Source: Panagrolaimus kolymaensis (lineage: Eukaryota; Nematoda; Chromadorea; Rhabditida; Panagrolaimidae). Taken from it: a stretch of 64,000 bases of DNA. The stretch spans positions 2,976,001-3,040,000 of the forward strand of contig JAJQJQ010000018.1 in the NCBI GenBank assembly GCA_028622995.1, given 5' to 3'. This document shows, one piece after another, positions 35,141 to 48,133 of this stretch (within the stretch, counting starts at the first letter, position 1; every line of letters begins with the position of its first letter). A model generated the notes under the pieces. That model was not told the DNA's origin. It saw only the letters and a program-made list of their open reading frames with translations, and searched no databases. The translations under genes were made by a program, and so were the position numbers.

Positions 35141-38100
35141 ATTACTCGCATTCACTGACATTTAAATTTTAACATGATTACTATAACCGCAAATTTATTA
35201 GCCTCTTTATTAAATTTTTTAAAAGTTCTTCTTTTTTTTATTTTTTCAAATAAATAACCAAATATCACATTTACATATAATTTTATCAATAAAAAAAGAT
35301 TTTATCCTACTTTTAAAATTTTTATAAAGGAAACAGAATTTGGTTTACCAAAAGTCAGACAAAAAGGCATTGTTGAATAACTTTTTAATCTTTAAATTAT
35401 TATTGAATGATTAGTAAAGATATTTTATAAGCTTATGCTAATAGTTAGTTACCACCTTCTAAAAAAAGCATAATTATGCCAAACTTTTAATTATTTATTT
35501 TACAAACTTCGACAGCGACTGAGGTTGTAACAAATGAAGCTTAAAAAATTTGACACAGAATTCAGTGATGCAAATAATTTGGGACTCAAAAACTCTGCAA
35601 AGGTGTCCTTTTGATATACAAAAACATAAAAAGTTGTTTTTTATTTTTTACAAATGCTATGATATTTTTCTTTGCTTGGCAAAAATGCAACAAAAAATAA
35701 CTTTCTTGCTCACATTTAAAAAAAAAATTAATCACCTTATTTATTTGAAGCATTTTTCTCATTTTGCAACAAAAATAAAATTGTTTTATAATTATTTTTT
35801 TTATCTTGAGTGCAATGAAATAAATAAGTTTTTCTTCTTCTTATTTTTTAACAGACACTTTTAAAAGGTTTTATTTTTCTTTTTCTTTTTTACCGTTTGT
35901 TCTCAAATTGTTTTAACATTTTCATGCTTCTTTTTTTTCAAAGAATTCGTTTTTGCTCTTTTTATTCAATCAAGTATTTCTTTTTTTGATCTAATCTTTC
36001 CAGCTTCTTAAGCTTCAAGAAGTAAGAAGAAGTAAAAAGAAATAAAAAGCAACCGTGTTATCTCTCTTTCAAGTAGCTAGGGAAAAAGAAGAATAAAAAA
36101 AAATAAGTTAGATTAGCGATGCCGAAAATTTTTAAGGGGTCTCTATCTATCCGTAACATAACATAACATAGGCTTCTTGTTGCCGTCTGCGCGCTTTTTT
36201 TTATTTCAAACAGAAAGAAGCTATCTTCTAGCAAGCTTGTAACCGTTTTGAAGATGCGTCGCTTACGCTCCTTTTTTTCATTTCACTTATTGTCCCTCAT
36301 TTTTCTATAGGAATTTCATGTAGCTTGTTGCTAAAAAAGAAGAATGTTGTTGATTTCAATTCAAGTTCATCTTTTTTTCCTTTAAATACATTTTTTTTAA
36401 ACAACGCATTGATGAGTAGCTTCTGCTAACTTTGGCATTTTCTATTTTATTTCGTTTTATTTTTATATTGACCTCCCTTATTATCAAAATGAAAGAATCT
36501 TTAACATTTTTTTCTTCTTTTTTTTCTTTAAAATCCCGGAGGATTAATGTTATTTGATGAGAAATAAGAAAAAATTGGGAAGACATTTTTTGTTTTAAAA
36601 TTTCTTCAGTATTTTTTTGATTAAATATTTTTTTCATTATTTTTTATTTTTCTGGTCAATGAAGCCGTTCAATAATGATTCCTTGTTATTCGTTCTTACC
36701 TGAAATCGGTCAGCTTCTCACTCATAAGTCTTCAAAATGTGTTCTCCTAAACTCCAAAAAAAGCAGCAGCCAAAGCAATAAGTCGTTGTTGCCGTCGTCG
36801 TCAAATTTCTCTTTTCTAAATTTGTAAATTGAAGCTCTCGCTTTTTTTTTCGGCATCTTGCATCTTCCGGTCTAAATTTATTTTTTTACACTGTTGTTAT
36901 TTTTTCTTTCTTTTATTTTTATTTTTTGCATGCATGTGTTTTTATTTTCTTGTAATCTCAGTCAAGAGGAAAAATAGGGTACTCTCTATCTACTCTCTAC
37001 TCTATTAAGCGGACACTTCTTTTGTTGATGATAAAAAAGAGGAAAAAGAAAAGAAAGGCTTTGATTAACTTTCTTTTACAAATTATTCTTCGAAAACCAA
37101 ATTTAACTTTTATTGTTGTTGTATGTGTTCTTCCGCCGCCGCTGTTGTATTCTTTTCTTTTTTCAAATTTTTTTTCTTTTTTTGTCAGCGTCAAAAGTCA
37201 TCATGGTTTTGTATTAAGGTTTTAACTCTACTCACTCTTTTTTATCTTTTTTTCGTCATTCACTTACTTACTTTTATCGAACTACAACATAATTTAGCGT
37301 GATTGACGTAATTTAGTCTATCGAGATTGGCTAAAAAAAACAACTTAAGCGTTATTAACAAGACACTAAACCAAAGTTGAAAAAAATTGTAAACTTGAAA
37401 CCATAGACTAAATTAAGTCATAGGATGCTTTTTCGATGATGTGTCTTTTTTGATATTTTAATTTTTAGTTCCGGCTTGAAAAATCCATCCACGTTTCTTT
37501 TTCTATTTATGCAACGAAAAAAACATAAAACTTTTGTTTTAGTAACAAATTTTTCTCCCCACTTTTTTGCCATAAATTAGCGAGTCCAAACGTTTAAGTA
37601 AGTAATTAGCATGATGATGAAGAGAAAGAAGTTACATTAAGAAACTCTTCACCGCTTTTTCAGTTTTACATTTTTTTGGAAAATAAAAAAAACTATTTTG
37701 CTGCAAAATTTTTTTTCTTCTGCAAGTGATAATTAAAAGTAAGGATTCTTTAAAAATTTCTGAGTCATATTTTTTTTATTTTAAGTATTTGTCATTTTAT
37801 TTTTTTTGTTCGAAGACCTGTAAAGATTATTACTTTCATTTCGTTATTATCAAAAAATTTATAGATAACAACGATTTCTCTTTCTTTCTTTTTTGACTTT
37901 TCGAACACGGATGTGCGCGTCTTTTAATAAGCTAGCTCTAGCTCTTTTTTTTTACTAGACTTTATAATCTCTTGTAAAAAATAAAATGAATTCCTTTATT
38001 TTGCCATAGGTCGTAGTTTTTTTATTTCTCATATCTTTTTCTCTTTTTGGCGCGTATTAACATTTTTTATTGCTTTTTGAAGATAAAATATATTTTTCTT

Positions 38101-41100
38101 TAAAGAGTTCCATCAGCCACAAATAATAAAAACTTTTTAGCTATAATTTATTTATATAAAAGAGGTAATTTATTCAAACCTGAAACATTTCCTTTTTATT
38201 ATTCCGGAAGAATTAAGTCTTCTAAAAAGCATACAAAATATATACATTGTTTGTAAATATCAAATTCCTATGCTTACATTCATTTTCTTTCTCTCTCATT
38301 TTTCTTCTTCTTTGCCCTCAAGATTTTACTTTTCTCTTTTGGGAACACATTCAATTTAAAGTATTTGATGATGATCCTTTTGCTTCTTATAAAAAGGTTT
38401 GCTCTGCAAAAAAGCCATAATGTTGTTATACTTTTGTTTTATATATTTTTTATATGTTTAAAAACGCATATTTTTTTTGTGTGTTTAAAAAACTTACAAT
38501 GGATTTTCTATTTTTTTTTTTGCTGCCACTCGACAGTTTCGGCATCCTCCTTCCTTTATATTCTGACAACTCTATTCTTAAGTGGCTTCTTCTTGAATTT
38601 TATGCAAGGTTTTTATCAGTTTTTTTGCATATTTGTGCATGCATTTGTACGAATAAATGGTTTGCTTTTTATTTTATTAATTCATTTTAATTAAGTAGTT
38701 TTTAGACTTTTTTTATTTTTTATTTTTGAATCAAACCATCCTTGAGTTTAAAACATAATAATTTTTTATGTTTTTCCTCATAAGAAGCTTATAGTGGTGA
38801 TGTTATATGATGATGCATACACAAGTAGCTTTTGTCTCGTTTCCAGGGTCGTATTGAGATAAGAGAAAAAAGATGTGAAGAAAAAAGTATGTATTTTCAA
38901 TTTTTTTGAACTACTTGAAGTTGTATTAGTAGTAGCAATTAGGAATTATAAAGAGCAGTGAAATTGTATAATGGCTTTTTGCCTCACATCGACAACTGCT
39001 AACTCAATGTTCAAGTTAAAGAAAAATGAAGAGAAGAAGAAGTCCTTGAAAAAAAAAATAAAGAAGAAAAAATGAGAAAAAAGTGATACTTCTTTTCTTC
39101 GAAAATTCATTCCTTATTTCTTGCTCGTTCCATCATAATCACTTACTTACTTACTTACTTTTATGTCGTTTCTCGTATTATTTTGCTATTTAGCATCTCA
39201 TTGGCATGTATTGTTGTTCGCGCGCGAAATGAAGAAAAAAACTTTAAATGTTCTTGGAATTTTAACTAATCTCTCCCATCCATTTTTTTTTTGTCGTCGT
39301 CGACGATGGGTATTTCTTTTCCCTGTCTCTCTTGTTTCATCGACATTACTGAATGAAACAAAGTCGACTAAGATTTTTTTAGGGTTTTTTTTTAGAAAAG
39401 ACATAAAAAATAAGCACATTTAATTTTAATCGAAACAACCAATTTTTAGAAAATTTGAATGGCTTTTATAAAAATTTTTAAAACATGTTATTACCCTCCT
39501 CTTTTTTTATCTCACTCTAATCTTTAATTTCCATGTTCCTTTTTTGTGTGTGTCGAAGTCTAAGGTGTTCTTTAACGAAAAGACAAAAAACTTTTATTTT
39601 GAATTAAATATTAAATAAAAAATTTATTATGCACCGTTCGTTTGATGCCAATGTTTTTTTTATGTTGTTGTTAGCTTTGTTATTGACAAAGGTAGAGCAA
39701 AATTTATGGTCCAGAAGTTTTGAAGCATTTTTCCATGTAAAAAGCTTTCTAGTAGTAGTAACTCTCCAAAAGAAACAACAACATAAGCGATAGTGTGCTT
39801 TTTAAAAATGTGACGTTATTGTTGAAGTTTATTGCATTATTTATTCTTAAATATGTCTTCGTAATACCAGAAAGCAAAACATGGTCATGAAGTCGTTGAC
39901 CTTTATTTATTTTTTTAAAATCATTGATATAGAGAACATTCGTTTACTTAACTTTATGCTTTTATTATAAATGCTTTTTATTATTATCGAACGTTGCAAC
40001 TTTTTTTTGCAAAAAATAAGTCTCCATTCAAAAAATGTTTATTCATTTTTTTCTCCATTCTGGAAGTGTTTTCTCATTTATTTAATAATTTGATTATAAT
40101 TCTTCATATTTACCTTCGCCGTTAGCTACCTTCCATGCTTGCTTTTTTCTTCTACTTTTTTCTTTTCTTTTGCCCTGGATATTAGCTTAGGATTAATCAT
40201 TAGGCCTATAAAATAACCATCAAAAGCACAGCTTAAAAAGTAGCTTTAATCTTTTTTTAAAGCGTTTATCTTTTTTTCCATTTTTTTCTTTCACTACTTC
40301 TGTTTTTTTTTTGTATGTTGCGAACGTTTTAAGATTTTTGCCGCTTGATGCGATCGAATGAATAAACTGAAACAACGCCCGTGTATTTAATTTATTTTTT
40401 ATTTTACTTTTGGCGATGTTATGGTTGATTAGAAAAATGCCAAATTGAAGAAAAGAAAAAAATAAGAGATAGGGATTGTACAATTTCATTGAAGCGCGTA
40501 AATTAAAAAGGTTCAAGAAAAAAAGCAAAGGAAAGAAAATTTTTTTATTGCCAAAAATATTCTAAAATTAAGTTTAGCTTCTTTCTCTCTACCTCCTTCC
40601 TCTTTCCTTTTTTATTTCTTTCTCATTTTTAATAAAACAAAAAAAGTCAAATTTTTTTAATAACGTCATGATTGTCGGTTTTCCATTTCCTCATTGGTAA
40701 AGAAAAAATTAATATAAGTTTTTTTTGCTAATCGCTGCTGCGCATTAAATCCTCACAAAAATTTTTCTTCTTCTACACTTTAAATTTTTTTTTCTTGTTG
40801 CATTCTAACTATTAACTACTCCTTCCTTGACTTGGTTTGGCTTGAAGCCGAAGGGAAGGAACAACGACTTCCTTCATTTTTTTACTTCTTCTTATATTTT
40901 TTTTCGTATTAGATATGTAAGCCTTTTTCTATCCTTTATTTGCTTCTATATAATATTAAAGAAAGGTGCCTTTCGTTGTTAAAAGTCTTCCCATTTTTCC
41001 TTGGTATATTTATCGACTGGTTGCTTGACATCTAATAATAATTCATTTTCTCATTCTTGACTTTTCTGAATTTAAAGTATTTTTTATTAATTCAAGTTTT

Positions 41101-41351
41101 TAAAAATGCACGTTTCTTCGTGAAAATTACTAATGAATGTTGTTGTTCCATGATTTTATTCATGCTTTTAAAAATCATTTTATTTATTAATTAAATGATA
41201 TTTAATAAAAAAATCTTCTTTAGCCATTGTGCCCAAACAAAGGATTATGATTTTTTAATGAACAGATTGCATCAATGAATGGCCTCTTTTTCTCTTATGC
41301 AAATATTAATCAGTAATTTATTTCATTTTATTGGAACTTCAATATTTTGAA
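35141..41351. other. Large gene-free region (6.2 kb) upstream of the GPCR
   Basis: The longest stretch without a supported gene. It begins with the troponin T 3'UTR and otherwise has poly-T/poly-A tracts, an (ACTT)n run at about 39141-39160 and GTC-type triplet runs. A donor-like site on the minus strand near 36696-36702 (CAG|GTAAGA) may mark a non-coding exon, but no partner was found. Such a span in a compact genome may hold enhancers of the neighbouring receptor gene; that is inference only. Confidence 0.4.
39141..39160. repeat. (ACTT)n microsatellite
   Basis: Five ACTT units in a row within the gene-free region. A plain short tandem repeat. Confidence 0.8.
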
Positions 41352-43850
41352 ATGACTACTACTCCCTCCATTTTATCAGAGGCTTCATTTCCATTGCTTA
41401 GTGTTCCATCAACATCAGAAATAATAATTATGGATACTATAGAAAATAAAACTGCAATTACCACAGTGATGCCAGATCTCTGTCTTGGTTTAGGAGATAT
41501 TTTTGTGGCCTTATTTCTCGTAAGCTTTTTTTATTTCTTTTTTTTTGCAAACAAAAAAGAGCAAAAACAAAACTAACAAAACCACTTTTTTAGATTCTAT
41601 TAATATTAATGACTATTTTTGGTAATATTTTAGTGGTATTATCTGTCTGTCTATATAAAAGGATGAGAACATTTACAAATATTTTACTTACTTCTTTAGC
41701 TACAGCAGGTAAAAAAAAATCAATTTTTAGAAAGAGGAAGTAATTAACATTTTGCAAAATTATTATAGATTTATGTGTAGGTGTAATTGTTATGCCTTTA
41801 GCATTGATAGACCTCCTATATCGACACAATTGGCCATTTGGAAAAATGTTATGTCGAATATGGGCCACAGTGGATGTATTATTATGCACTGCATCAATTT
41901 TAAATTTATGTATTATTTCACTAGATCGATATATGGCTATTACAAGCCCATTAAAATATTCAAGAACAAGGTTTTACATTCGGTTTTGGATTTTTGTTTT
42001 ATTTTATTTTGCATTTTAGGAGTCGTTCCATGGCTTTAGGACTTTTAAGTTGTGCATGGGGTATTTCTGTCGTAGTTTGTTCTCCTCCATGGTTTGTTCG
42101 AGAATGGGGTATATTTGTTATGATCTCTGATGGAAAAACTCAACAAAATACTTTTACATGCGTGTATTCCCCATCTGTAGCTTATCGAATTTATAGCGCT
42201 TCTGGAAGCTTTTATATTCCATTACTGGTTTGTAGCCTTCAAGTTAAAAGATTAAAAAATAAAGAGAAAAAATGTGTTATTTAGGTAATGTTATCTATGT
42301 ATTTTAAAATATTTCGGGTTGCATCTGAACGTGAACGACATATGCGTCAATCAATTGGTACTTGTCGACTTAGTCGTCGAATCGATAAACAACAAAAGAA
42401 AAATAATATTATTAAAAATAATAATCACAACAGGTAAATTTTTTAAAAGGAATTTTTTTTTAAACTTTGCCTTCCTTTTTTTAACTTTAACACAAGGAGA
42501 GAGGCTTCCATCCCAAATCTACCCGCTTTTTATTTAATTTCCTTAGCACATAATTTCACTCACCAGCACACTTTTATTTAGATGCGCCTCAGCACCAACC
42601 GCACGAATTCGAGAATTTCAAGTTCTTCCCGAAGGTGCCCCAATTCGGTTGAATCATTCACTTCATGAAAAATTAACATCGTAAGTTTTAAGAGTATATA
42701 TTAATTCACATTGCACACACGTAGGACATTAAATTTTAAACCTAAAGCAATTTTCTCTCTTTCTTACTCATTCTCATATACCATAAATGCAGACAATTAT
42801 TTCACACTTATTTTCCTTTTAAGGAATTCCAAAGTGTCTCTTTATCGAATGGAAGCTAATGCAACATCATGTGACTTGGATTCAGTTAAATATGCTACAT
42901 TATCAAATCATGAAATAGCAACACCACAAAATTCTTTAAATAATAACAATAATAATAGCAACAGTAATAATAATATTAATCACGCAACTGGCGCTCGATT
43001 TAGTATTGAAAGAGAAAGTAAATCCTGTGTTGATTTAACATCGCCCAATCGATGGGTAAGCATTTATTTGGTTGCTTGTTAATTTTCTAACTTTGTTGTT
43101 TCACCGATTTTTTTTTCTTGTATAAAAAAACTTTGTTTTGTTTGCAGACAGACACCCCTCCTGCGCGAAAAAACACAGAAGCTTCTATTGACACAAATTC
43201 TCCATTTTCAAAGCGAAATATGCCACCACCAACAAATACTCGATTGCATGCAGTAACATTAATGCCAAAAAATTCCACCGCCACTCCTATTCAAAATCAT
43301 TATTATGCTCGAGGAGCAGGAAAATCCATGAGAGGATCAAAAGAAAAAATTGTATATTTGCGTGAAAGAAAAGCTTTAAAAACTATTGGCATTGTTGTTT
43401 TGGGTTTGTCTTTTATTTTTTGACCTTAGAAAACTCATATATTTAATCCTATTATAATTTTTTAAGGGTTTATATGCTGTTGGATGCCATTTTTTGTGAT
43501 GTATTTGATTGAAGTATTTGTTGTAAGCGTCAGTCATACATATTTATTTAGGCTTTTAAATGAATTTTTTCTTTGGCTTGGTTATTCAAATTCGGTAAGT
43601 TAATGACTGAGGATCGAGTGTAATAATAATATGAATAATGTAAATAAAAAAAGGAGAAAAGAAACACTAATGCCAGTTAATTCCTTTAATATTGTTTGAC
43701 TTCTTTCAGGTGCTTAATCCAATTATCTATACAATGTACAACGGGGATTTTCGTCGATGCTTTCGCGACCTCCTCGGATTTGGTTGTATTCAACATCATC
43801 GTCGATCAATGAGTGTTAAAAAATTACACCAGCAAAGTACAGTCTTTTGA
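41352..43850 (+). CDS. Class A GPCR, biogenic-amine receptor type
   Basis: Ten exons (41352-41519, 41594-41708, 41769-41970, 42020-42227, 42285-42433, 42582-42680, 42824-43055, 43148-43403, 43467-43594, 43710-43850) encode 565 residues. Seven helices are visible: GNILVVLSV in TM1, [12 protein letters not shown] in TM2, the aminergic Asp in WATVDVLLC (about residue 130, position 3.32), DRY at about 147-149, [11 protein letters not shown] in TM5, CCWMPFF in TM6, and [14 protein letters not shown] in TM7. Cysteines for the TM3-ECL2 bridge are present (MLCRIW, FTCVY). Ser at 5.42 and 5.46 (about 221 and 225) suggests a phenol or catechol amine (dopamine, octopamine or tyramine) rather than acetylcholine. 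The third cytosolic loop is long, Asn/Ser-rich and lies between TM5 and TM6, typical of G-protein-selective amine receptors. Which amine it binds cannot be told from the sequence. Confidence 0.9.
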
Positions 43851-45081
43851 CAGACGACAATACTTTTTATTTCTTTCCCTGCCAAGAGTTTTATAAAAAA
43901 TAATTAAATAATTTTCAACGAATGAAAAAAAAATTGTGCCTGTAAATATTTTATTTTTCGAGATTTGTTTGTTATGCGAATTAATTTATTGTTGGGTTTT
44001 TCAGATATATACATACTATAAATATTCTTTCAAAGATTTCATTCTTTCTTTTTTTGAAATTGCACTACTTTTAGGAGGTTCATTAACAAGATTAAAGCAT
44101 CGGTAGTAGTCCATTTGTTAAACAAACAAAAATTGCGCCTTTCAAATTAAGTAACTTAAATAATCTCAAAATGAGAAAAAGTTGTATCATTTGCATGCAT
44201 CTATCTCTTTCACTTGACATGTGCATAATACTTGTTATAAAGACAAAAATGGCACAACGCGCAATGTGTGTCCAATAAAAAGATATATGGAAATTTTTTT
44301 TTAAATTACTTAAGAAATAGGAAGGAAATCAAAAAAAAATGTATGCATGCAAAAGCTTTTACTTACTTTTTCCTAATTTTCGTTGTTTTTTACTTGATAG
44401 GTTTTGTATTTCATTTTTGTCATTGAAACCTTAATTGTTGCTGTCATCCATTTATTTAATTTAACTGAAGCATAAAAAAGAGAATTAACGACATTAGAAA
44501 AAAATATTGTACTTAATCAGCATTTTTATCCAACCCTCCTCCTCATTCATCCACTTGTAGAATACGCCAGTCAACAGCCAGTCAAGTCAATCAGATCATA
44601 GTGCGCGAGCGACAAGATTTATTCTTTTCTTTTTTTCTTTTTGCCAAGAACTGTAAGGTGATCCCTTCACCTCATTATTGTAAATGTTTGCTTACTTATT
44701 ATGGTTGAAAGAGGTTTGAATAAAATAAAAATAAAAAATGAAAGCGATGCGCCTTTTTTATTCATAAAAAAAAGTGCGCTATTTAGATCATTGTTGTTGT
44801 CGTTGTTGTTGTAGGATATTAGCAAATGGCTTCATTTCCCTTTTGCGGCAGTAGTAGCGTGCTTGTTAAGTTCAAGTAGGGAATTAAAAGCATGCTGCTA
44901 AGTAGCTTAGGATAATAAAGAAAAAAAACTTCTTTCTTTTGTATTAATGACTTTGATCCCGAGAGCGGCACAATGTTTTTTTCTTTTTTGTCAAACTCAG
45001 AAGTTTTTTGAGTACGGTGCGGTAAAGTTTGTTCATGTCTATTTTTATTTTTATAATTTTTTCGGTTAAAAAATTACTTCC

Positions 45082-45282
45082 ATTAAAGGAACAAGACTAT
45101 TTGATGCCTTTTCGAAAATTTCGATACTGGGGCTGGGAGGAACAGTTGGGGCGGCGCGTGTTTGAATTACCGTGTCACCTTCTGTCTTACACGGTAATTC
45201 AAACACGCGCCGCCCCAACTCTTCCTCCCAGCCCCAGTATCGAAATTTTCGAAAAGGCATCAAATAGTCTTGTTCCTTTAAT
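45082..45282. repeat. Near-perfect 94-bp inverted repeat (hairpin / MITE candidate)
   Basis: Left arm 45082-45175 and right arm 45189-45282 are reverse complements with one mismatch seen (AACAG against AAGAG in the second half), around a 13-nt loop. The arms are much GC-richer than the surroundings (for example GGGGCGGCGCG). The outer ends read ATTAAAGGAAC...GTTCCTTTAAT, so TTAA or TA target duplications are possible but cannot be told from the palindrome itself. It fits a foldback miniature inverted-repeat element or the source of a long hairpin RNA. Confidence 0.88.
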
Positions 45283-46693
45283 AACACTAAATATTCCGTA
45301 CGCTATTTTGCTATATTTTGGCTATTTTCAACAAACAAAATTTCTTTTATTATTATTTTTAAAGCTTAAAGTTTAATATTCAAAGCTTTTATATTCTCTG
45401 ATTTAAAACTTTTTAAAAATCCTTTTCTCCAGCAAAATTTTTTAAATATTGGCTATATTTTTTTGGTTCCATTTAATCTTTTTATATCTGGAAAATTAAA
45501 GATTTATGGTTTTTTCTTACATTCTTTCTAATTTAGGAAAGTTGTCCTTAAGCTAAAAAGTTAAAAAATTTTATTTAATTACAACGTCAAAAAGGCCATT
45601 TAGAAATTGAGACATTTTTTGAAATTTTCCATACAAAATTAATCTTGATACTATTATTTTATTTAAAACAACATACTTTTACATTTAAAAATAAACTTCG
45701 TTTTCAATAGTTTTTTCGAAAGGCTTTTGAATTACTGTACTTTCTTCTTCTTTTTTTCAAACAAAAGCAATCTTTCGTTGATCCTTCCTTTGAGAATTAA
45801 TTCACCGTATCGTCGTCTTGTTCCAAAGTAGTACTTGTTAATTAGTCGTCGATAAGAAAAGAAAAAAAGAAAACGAATGATCAGAAATTTTTTTTATGTC
45901 GACGAAGAAGCAAGCACTTGTACATTAAAAAAAGCCGCTTTATGTTGTCATTGAATCGAGTCGATATTGAGAAGGAAAATTTATTTTGTCGACAACACCA
46001 TCGAAATGAAATGACAATAATTTGTTGTATTTGCAATGATGATCGTCGTTAAAAATAAAAAAGCAGTTCGGTAAATTTTTGAGTTACTTACTTGCCTCTT
46101 TTCTTCTTCCAACATCTATCTTGCTTTCTTGTTTGATGTTGTGCATTCACATTTGATTAGCTAATGATCTGAGATACTTACTTAGCATCGTTGTTCATCG
46201 CATTCGCATTGCGCAAAGTTTTTGTTCCCGAAAAAAAGAAGAAGAGAAAGTCAGTCAATCTTACCCGAGAATACGATACATTAAAAGCATTGTGATTGGC
46301 TCATTTAATTCCCTCTATATTGAAAGAAAACGAAAAAATAGGATGGGTTACACATTGCTTTGGCTTTTGCGCAAGCAGAAGCAGTAACTTAGGTAAACGT
46401 TTTCACATTCTATTATATTTATTAGTATATATCTATCACCGCAAAAAAAAAAGAAGACAGATGAATTTTTTTCTTCTTCTATATTTACATTAGATTGCGA
46501 TACGGTCATTGTCGTCAGTATTTTCGATACCTATATCTTTTTCAATAAAGATTACAATAAAATAATAACGATGAAAAAAAGGTTTGAAATAGATGCGTAT
46601 CGCGTTACATAATTTTTTGGCTCGTGTTTGTGTGTGAACAACCACTTTTGAAAGGTTGTCAAATTTATTGTACATATTACTTTTTAAGTTTTT

Positions 46694-46708
46694 GTAATTT
46701 CAGAAAAT
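46694..46708 (+). promoter_or_regulatory. Splice acceptor 5 nt before the HHEX start codon
   Basis: TTTGTAATTTCAG (ending 46703) is followed by AAAAT and the ATG at 46709. The tiny gap is typical of spliced-leader trans-splicing in nematodes, though an ordinary 5'UTR intron is possible. Confidence 0.55.
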
Positions 46709-47877
46709 ATGCCCAGCGATTTTAATTTTGCTATAAATCGTTTACTTGAACAAGAAGTTGGGGATAAAGACTCTAGCAAAAATGGTATCGATATGAGTAA
46801 TCCAGGACCATCGAGCTCCACCAATAATCCATTAACAGCAGCAATGAATGCTGTTGGAAATCCATTTTCAATGAACCCATTTCTGACAAATCAACAAAAT
46901 CCATTTTTTCGTAATCCTGGTTTCATGTTCCCCAATTTAGCAGTCAATGATAATTCAAAAAAAGATGAAGAACAATTAAGTGAAAGCCCAGAATCTCAAT
47001 CACCTCCACCAGAAAGTTGTGATAACAATTTAAATATGCCAAAAGCAACAAATGAACCTCCTCCATGGCTTAATTATTTGAACCTTGCAAGTCAACTCGT
47101 CGGTTCCCGACAACCACAAATGATGGCAGGTAAATTAATTTTTTACATCATATAAATAGAAAACTTGGGAATACATTTCTTCACTTTTCTTTCTGATAGA
47201 TATGCTCTAATAAATTGTAGCAAAAACTAAAAAACAAATTTTTATGAAAACCAAACTTAAAACCTTTATTTTTAATAAGAAAGTAACCATATCAAAAAGT
47301 TGCTTTATTAACTTTTATGCTTCTTTGATAGATGATGCTTGCAAAAAAATCTTACTAAAACAAGAAATAATAAATTACTTTTCTTCAACTTTACTTTTTA
47401 ATTTTCTGTGTTTTAGTTCCAGAATGGAATACCCGCTTGCCTTGGCTTTATCCATGCTTGCAAAAAACTCAACAAAAACGTAAAGGTGGTCAAATACGTT
47501 TTACAAATGAACAAACAGATGTTTTGGAACAAACTTTTATTTCATTTAAATATTTGTCAAATAATGAAAGAAAAAAGCTAGCAAAATCATTGTCTCTTAG
47601 TGAACGACAGGTAAGCAACCTTTTTATTATACAAATTCATTAATCATTTGGTGAAGGTTATCACCTTTGTTTCTACTAAAAAAACATTAACATTTTTATT
47701 AAATGTCATTGTTTGCTTCAGGTGAAAACTTGGTTCCAAAACCGACGAGCTAAATGGCGTCGTGTTCGCAAAGATGATGACGATGATGGAAGTGATATGC
47801 CTGGAGCATCTGCTCGATCTTTAACTCAATTTACCGATAGCTTTTCTCATCATGCAACCTCGTACAAATGGAATTAA
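46709..47877 (+). CDS. HHEX: Haematopoietically-expressed-homeobox (HHEX / PHA-2 type) transcription factor
   Basis: Exons 46709-47129, 47417-47610 and 47722-47877 encode 256 residues. The homeodomain lies at about 162-221. It starts with KRKGGQIRFTNEQTDVLE, continues with KYLSNNERKKLAKSLSLSE, and has recognition helix RQVKTWFQNRRAKWRR with Gln at homeodomain position 50. The KRKGGQ(V/I)RF...LSERQVKTWFQNRRAKWRR pattern is characteristic of HHEX, called pha-2 in C. elegans, where it acts in pharynx development. The N-terminal 140 residues are Pro/Asn/Ser-rich with repeated NPF motifs (NPFSMNPFLTN, NPFFRNPGF), usual for the repressor region of such factors. A splice acceptor sits just before the ATG. 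Confidence 0.92.
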
Positions 47878-47984
47878 TGGAATTCATAAAAAAAATTATT
47901 ATTTTGCAATTAATTTTTTATTATTTGTGTAAAACTTATTCTGTTTTATCTTTCTAAAAATTTTTTTTTCTAATAAGAAAGCTT

Positions 47985-48120
47985 AGGTAAACTTCGTAAA
48001 ATTATTTAAAATTAAGAATTTTCAAAAAAATATCAAGTTTGGAATTTTAAATGTAAAATCAAACACAAAAACTCAAACAAATAAAAAATTATTATTCCAC
48101 TAAAAACTCAAGTATGAAAT
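47985..48120. repeat. Diverged duplicate, copy A (3'UTR of the J-tail gene)
   Basis: This stretch resembles 49732-49866 over about 135 bp in the same orientation, sharing AAACTTCGTAAAA, TTTAAAATTAA, AAATGTAAAATCAA and ACTCAAACAAATAAA blocks in the same order. Both copies sit directly 3' of a minus-strand stop codon, so they look like duplicated 3'UTRs. Confidence 0.7.
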
Positions 48121-48133
48121 TACTAATGCAAAG

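Larger units (their letters stand above)
43851..46708. other. Spacer between the GPCR and HHEX, containing a long hairpin
   Basis: About 2.9 kb of AT-rich sequence with no supported exon. It holds the GPCR 3'UTR, the long inverted repeat at 45082-45282, and the HHEX upstream region. The two open frames seen at the hairpin are each other's mirror image and not genes. Confidence 0.5.

Noticed and set aside
36356..36637. 93-codon minus-strand Lys-rich frame
   Set aside because: Composition is that of translated poly-A sequence; no splice or family support.
45029..45376. Overlapping open frames of similar peptide on both strands
   Set aside because: They are a trivial consequence of the 94-bp palindrome.
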